Shown: positions 60,737-64,000 of the stretch, in pieces
Layout: each line of letters starts with the position of its first letter
Numbering within the stretch: position 1 is the first letter of the stretch
From: Nocardioides potassii
GTDB lineage: Bacteria > Actinomycetota > Actinomycetes > Propionibacteriales > Nocardioidaceae
DNA: 64,000 nucleotides
NCBI RefSeq assembly: GCF_021648885.1
Contig: NZ_JAKJHZ010000006.1
Location: forward strand, 1-64,000
Reading direction: 5' to 3'
Made by a program: the position numbers and the translations under genes
The notes under the pieces: generated by a model
What the model saw: only the letters and a program-made list of their open reading frames with translations
Told to the model about the DNA's origin: nothing
Database searches by the model: none

Positions 60737-62272
60737 ATGACGAACGACATCGTGCACTGGGTCGACGGCGGCGAGCTCGCAGGCGAACCCGACGGTTGGG
60801 CCGACGTGACCAACCCCGCCACCGGTCAGGTCACCGGTCGCGTGGCACTGGCCAGCGAGGCCGATGCCGCGCAGGTCATCGCCGCGGCGAAGAAGGCGTC
60901 CCGGTCCTGGGGCACCACCTCGCTCGCGCGTCGTACACAGGTGATGTTCGCCTTCCGCGAGCTGCTCAACAGCCGCAAGGACGAGCTCGCGGCGATCATC
61001 ACCTCCGAGCACGGCAAGGTGCACTCCGACGCGATGGGGGAGATCTCGCGCGGCCTCGAGGTCGTCGAGTTCGCGTGCGGGATGTCGCACCTGCTCAAGG
61101 GCGGCCACAGCGAGGAGGCGTCCACCGGCGTCGACGTCCACTCCAAGCGGGTGCCGCTCGGCGTCGTCGGCATCATCAGCCCGTTCAACTTCCCGGCGAT
61201 GGTCCCGATGTGGTTCTTCCCCGTCGCGATCGCGGCCGGCAACACGGTCGTGCTGAAGCCGAGCGAGAAGGACCCGAGCGCCGCCAACTGGCTCGCCGCG
61301 CTGTGGAAGGAGGCCGGGCTGCCCGACGGTGTCTTCAACGTGCTGCACGGCGACAAGACCGCCGTCGACGCGCTCCTCACCAGCCCCGACGTGCAGTCGA
61401 TCAGCTTCGTCGGCTCGACCCCGATCGCGGAGTACGTGTACGAGACCGCGAGCCGGCACGGCAAGCGGGTGCAGGCCCTCGGCGGTGCGAAGAACCACAT
61501 GGTCGTGCTGCCCGACGCCGACCTCGACCTGGCCGCCGACTCGGCCGTCAACGCCGGCTACGGCAGCGCCGGCGAGCGCTGCATGGCGATCAGCGTCCTC
61601 GTCGCGGTCGACCCGATCGGCGACGAGCTCGTCGCCCGGATCGCCGACCGCACCCGCACCCTCCTGATCGGCGACGGCGGCCGCGAGGCGACGGGCGCGG
61701 AGAAGGAGGCGGACATGGGGCCGCTCGTCACGAAGGCCCACCGCGACAAGGTCAGCTCGTTCATCGACTCCGGCGAGGCGGCCGGCGCCAAGGTCGTCGT
61801 CGACGGCCGCGACGTCCAGGCCCGCGGTGGCTCCCAGGACGTGGCCGAGGGCTTCTGGCTCGGTCCCACCCTCTTCGACGACGTCACGCCGGAGATGGAC
61901 ATCTACCGGGAGGAGATCTTCGGTCCCGTCCTGTCGGTCGTCCGGGTGCGGTCCTACGAGGAGGCGATCGCGCTCGTCAACGCCAACCAGTACGGCAACG
62001 GCACCGCGGTCTTCACCAACGACGGTGGCGCCGCGCGCCGGTTCGAGGCCGACGTCGAGGTCGGCATGATCGGCGTCAACGTGCCCGTGCCCGTGCCGGT
62101 CGCCTACTACTCCTTCGGCGGCTGGAAGCGCTCGCTCTTCGGCGACACCCACGCCCACGGCACCGAGGGCGTTCACTTCTTCACCCGTGGCAAGGTCGTC
62201 ACCACCCGGTGGATCGACCCCGCCAACCGCCCCGAGGGCGGCCTCGAGCTGGGATTCCCGCGCAATGACTGA
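60737..62272 (+). CDS. mmsA: CoA-acylating methylmalonate-semialdehyde/malonate-semialdehyde dehydrogenase
   Basis: Oxidises malonate or methylmalonate semialdehyde to acetyl- or propionyl-CoA with CoA and NAD. The 511-residue enzyme has Asn151 (FNFPAMVPMWFFP) and Cys282 (GERCMA), but no general-base Glu (ALGGAKNH), as in the CoA-acylating MMSDH/IolA branch. Malonate semialdehyde would arise from beta-alanine by the transaminase encoded next, so this pair can finish beta-alanine or related amine catabolism. GAGGA lies nine bases before the ATG. Confidence 0.93.
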   Translation: MTNDIVHWVDGGELAGEPDGWADVTNPATGQVTGRVALASEADAAQVIAAAKKASRSWGTTSLARRTQVMFAFRELLNSRKDELAAIITSEHGKVHSDAMGEISRGLEVVEFACGMSHLLKGGHSEEASTGVDVHSKRVPLGVVGIISPFNFPAMVPMWFFPVAIAAGNTVVLKPSEKDPSAANWLAALWKEAGLPDGVFNVLHGDKTAVDALLTSPDVQSISFVGSTPIAEYVYETASRHGKRVQALGGAKNHMVVLPDADLDLAADSAVNAGYGSAGERCMAISVLVAVDPIGDELVARIADRTRTLLIGDGGREATGAEKEADMGPLVTKAHRDKVSSFIDSGEAAGAKVVVDGRDVQARGGSQDVAEGFWLGPTLFDDVTPEMDIYREEIFGPVLSVVRVRSYEEAIALVNANQYGNGTAVFTNDGGAARRFEADVEVGMIGVNVPVPVPVAYYSFGGWKRSLFGDTHAHGTEGVHFFTRGKVVTTRWIDPANRPEGGLELGFPRND

Positions 62273-63617
62273 GATGCAGACCCGCACCGACCTGAGTGAC
62301 ACCCACGACGCCGCGCGCGCCTACGAGCTCGACCGCGCGCACGTCTTCCACTCGTGGTCCGCCCAGGCCGAGATCTCCCCGATGGTGGTGACCCGCGCCG
62401 AGGGCAGCCACGTCTGGGACGCCGACGACAAGCGCTACCTCGACTTCAGCTCCCAGCTGGTCTTCACCAACCTCGGCCACCAGCACCCGCGGGTGGTCGC
62501 GGCCATCCAGGAGCAGGCGGCGCACCTGTGCACGATCGCGCCCGCCGTCGCCAACGGCGCCCGGTCCGAGGCGGCGCGGCTGATCGCGAGCCACACTCCC
62601 GGCGACCTCGACCACGTCTTCTTCACCAACGGCGGCGCCGACGCCAACGAGCACGCCGTACGCATGGCGCGGCTGCACACCGGGCGGCACAAGGTGCTGA
62701 CGACCTACCGCAGCTACCACGGCGGCACGCACCTCGCGGTGAACATGACTGGCGACCCGCGCCGCTGGGCCAGCGACCACGGCTCGACCGGCACGGTCCA
62801 CTTCTTCGGCCCGTTCCTCTACCGCAGCGCCTTCCACGCCACGACCGAGACGGAGGAGTGCCAGCGAGCGCTCGAGCACCTGGAGCAGGTGGTCGCGCTG
62901 GAGGGCCCCGCGACAGTCGCCGCGATCGTCCTCGAGGCGATCCCCGGCACGGCCGGGATCATGGTTCCGCCCCCGGGCTACCTCGCCGGCGTCCGCGAGA
63001 TCTGCGACCGGCACGGCATCGTGCTCGTCGCCGACGAGGTGATGTCCGGCTTCGGTCGCGCGGGCCGCTGGTTCGCGGTCGAGCACGGTGGGATCGTGCC
63101 GGACCTGATCACGTTCGCGAAGGGCGTGAACTCCGGCTACGTGCCCCTCGGCGGGGTCGCGATCAGCGACGAGATCCACGCCACCTTCGCGCACCGCGTC
63201 TACCCGGGCGGCCTCACCTACTCCGGACACCCGCTGGCGTGCGCGGCGGCCGTCGCCACCATCCGCACGATGGAGGACGACGACGTGGTCGGCCGCGCCG
63301 CGCGACTCGGCGAGGACGTCATCGGCCCCGGCCTGCGTGCGCTCGCCGAGACGCACGACCGCATCGGTGAGGTCCGCGGCACCGGCGCCTTCTGGGCGAT
63401 CGAGCTCGTCGCGGACCGGGCCACGCGCGAGCCCCTTGCGCCCTACGGCGGGTCCAGCCCGGAGATGGGTGCGATCGTGAAGGCCTGCCAGGAGCGCGGC
63501 CTGCTCCCGTTCGTGAACTTCAACCGGATCCACGTCGTCCCGCCGCTCACCACGACCGACGACGAGGCACGTGAGGGCCTGGCGATCCTCGGGGCCGCCC
63601 TCGATGCGACGGCCTGA
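62265..63617 (+). CDS. Class III aminotransferase, beta-alanine/GABA-pyruvate type
   Basis: Transfers the amino group of an omega-amino acid (beta-alanine, GABA or a putrescine product) to pyruvate or 2-oxoglutarate. The 450-residue fold type I protein shows FFTNGGADANEHAVRMAR, DEVMSGFGRAGRW (Asp257) and PLP Lys286 in TFAKGVNSGYVPLGG. It overlaps the dehydrogenase gene by eight bases. An ATG three codons in (MQTRTDL) is an alternative start. Confidence 0.93.
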   Translation: MTEMQTRTDLSDTHDAARAYELDRAHVFHSWSAQAEISPMVVTRAEGSHVWDADDKRYLDFSSQLVFTNLGHQHPRVVAAIQEQAAHLCTIAPAVANGARSEAARLIASHTPGDLDHVFFTNGGADANEHAVRMARLHTGRHKVLTTYRSYHGGTHLAVNMTGDPRRWASDHGSTGTVHFFGPFLYRSAFHATTETEECQRALEHLEQVVALEGPATVAAIVLEAIPGTAGIMVPPPGYLAGVREICDRHGIVLVADEVMSGFGRAGRWFAVEHGGIVPDLITFAKGVNSGYVPLGGVAISDEIHATFAHRVYPGGLTYSGHPLACAAAVATIRTMEDDDVVGRAARLGEDVIGPGLRALAETHDRIGEVRGTGAFWAIELVADRATREPLAPYGGSSPEMGAIVKACQERGLLPFVNFNRIHVVPPLTTTDDEAREGLAILGAALDATA

Positions 63618-64000
63618 GCGCACCGCCTACGAGCGCCACGCTCCCGACCCCCGCGTCGTGGAGCGGGCGCTCGCCGACAGCGTGCAGTCGGTCTTCTGGC
63701 TCGACGACCTCGGAGCCACGACGACGTACGACGAGCTGACCGCTTCGACGCGCGCGGACCTGACGATCGTCGGTGGCGGCTACCTCGGCCTCTGGGCCGC
63801 GCTCCACGCCAGGCGTCGCGACCCGGGCCGCCGGGTCGTCCTCCTCGAGGCGAGGACGATCGGCTGGGCGGCATCCGGGCGCAACGGTGGGTTCTGCGAG
63901 GCGTCCCTCACCCACGGCGAGGACAACGGGCGCAACCGCTGGCCCGACGAGCTCGACACCCTCGGGCGCCTGGGCCGCGACAACCTCGCGGGGTTCGAGG
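63604..64000 (+). CDS. FAD-dependent (DAO-type) oxidoreductase, cut by the window end
   Basis: The visible 132 residues start MRRPERTAYERHAPDP and contain the dinucleotide motif IVGGGYLGLWAAL and the flavin segment EARTIGWAASGRNGGFCEAS, as in the DAO family used for amines and amino acids. It overlaps the aminotransferase by 14 bases, so the three genes mmsA, aminotransferase and this one form one unit. The C-terminal part lies beyond 64000. Confidence 0.9.
   Translation, partial: MRRPERTAYERHAPDPRVVERALADSVQSVFWLDDLGATTTYDELTASTRADLTIVGGGYLGLWAALHARRRDPGRRVVLLEARTIGWAASGRNGGFCEASLTHGEDNGRNRWPDELDTLGRLGRDNLAGFE

Overview
The window is a very GC-rich, densely coding stretch of an actinobacterial chromosome, most likely a Nocardioides-like member of the Propionibacteriales. 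Three things point there. The gene order clpC, lsr2, coaX, panD, panC, DUF2520, DUF3180, folK, folB, folP, folE, ftsH, hpt, tilS, zinc protease, dacB, ppa matches the corresponding block of mycobacteria. Starts are often GTG, and genes are often joined by 4-base ATGA/GTGA overlaps. Many genes carry a TANNNT -10 box only 6-8 bases before the start codon, the layout of leaderless actinobacterial genes. I recognise no tRNA, rRNA, CRISPR array, prophage or insertion sequence.

Layout. (1) 0-10.7 kb: a membrane-anchored protein, mutY, clpC, lsr2, then a six-gene minus-strand operon that joins pantothenate, NAD and CoA synthesis (DUF2520, panC, panD, nadB, nadC, coaX). (2) 10.9-19.5 kb: an accessory segment with a secreted protein, two glycosyltransferases and a sulfotransferase (surface glycan chemistry), an osmoprotectant ABC transporter and a tandem-GNAT enzyme. 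(3) 19.6-30.1 kb: the conserved core resumes with two membrane proteins, folK-folB-folP-folE-ftsH, hpt, tilS, a zinc protease, dacB and ppa. (4) 30.2-36.9 kb: lon, a small hydrolase, a methyltransferase, an acyl-CoA oxidase-like protein and a second sulfotransferase. (5) 37-44.9 kb: a secreted NlpC/P60 hydrolase, an AbiEi-domain/nuclease-like gene between inverted repeat copies, a PAP2 membrane phosphatase and a thiamine transporter under a TPP riboswitch. (6) 44.9-52 kb: a lipase, an ElaA-type acetyltransferase, a degenerate aldehyde dehydrogenase, and a BtuF-like/MarR/IcmF group. (7) 52-57.1 kb: a protein combining WXG100-like and EspC-like helical ends with a beta-propeller, its coupled lipoprotein, a SurA-type lipoprotein and small CsbD-type stress genes. 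(8) 57.1-64 kb: a PucR-controlled amine/GABA or beta-alanine catabolic cluster that runs off the right edge.

Two dispersed structured-repeat families run through the intergenic spaces. Family 1 has five copies of about 72 bp, each holding two palindromes; two inverted copies flank the nuclease-like gene. Family 2 has three copies built around a GTCTCGAGG core, one of them inside the thiamine transport operon. Several terminator-like hairpins use the last codons of genes as one arm. The best candidates for something undescribed are the repeat-flanked nuclease-like gene with its neighbouring 28-bp perfect palindrome, the WXG/propeller/EspC-like protein with its lipoprotein partner, and the BtuF-like protein without a signal peptide next to the B12-dependent mutase.
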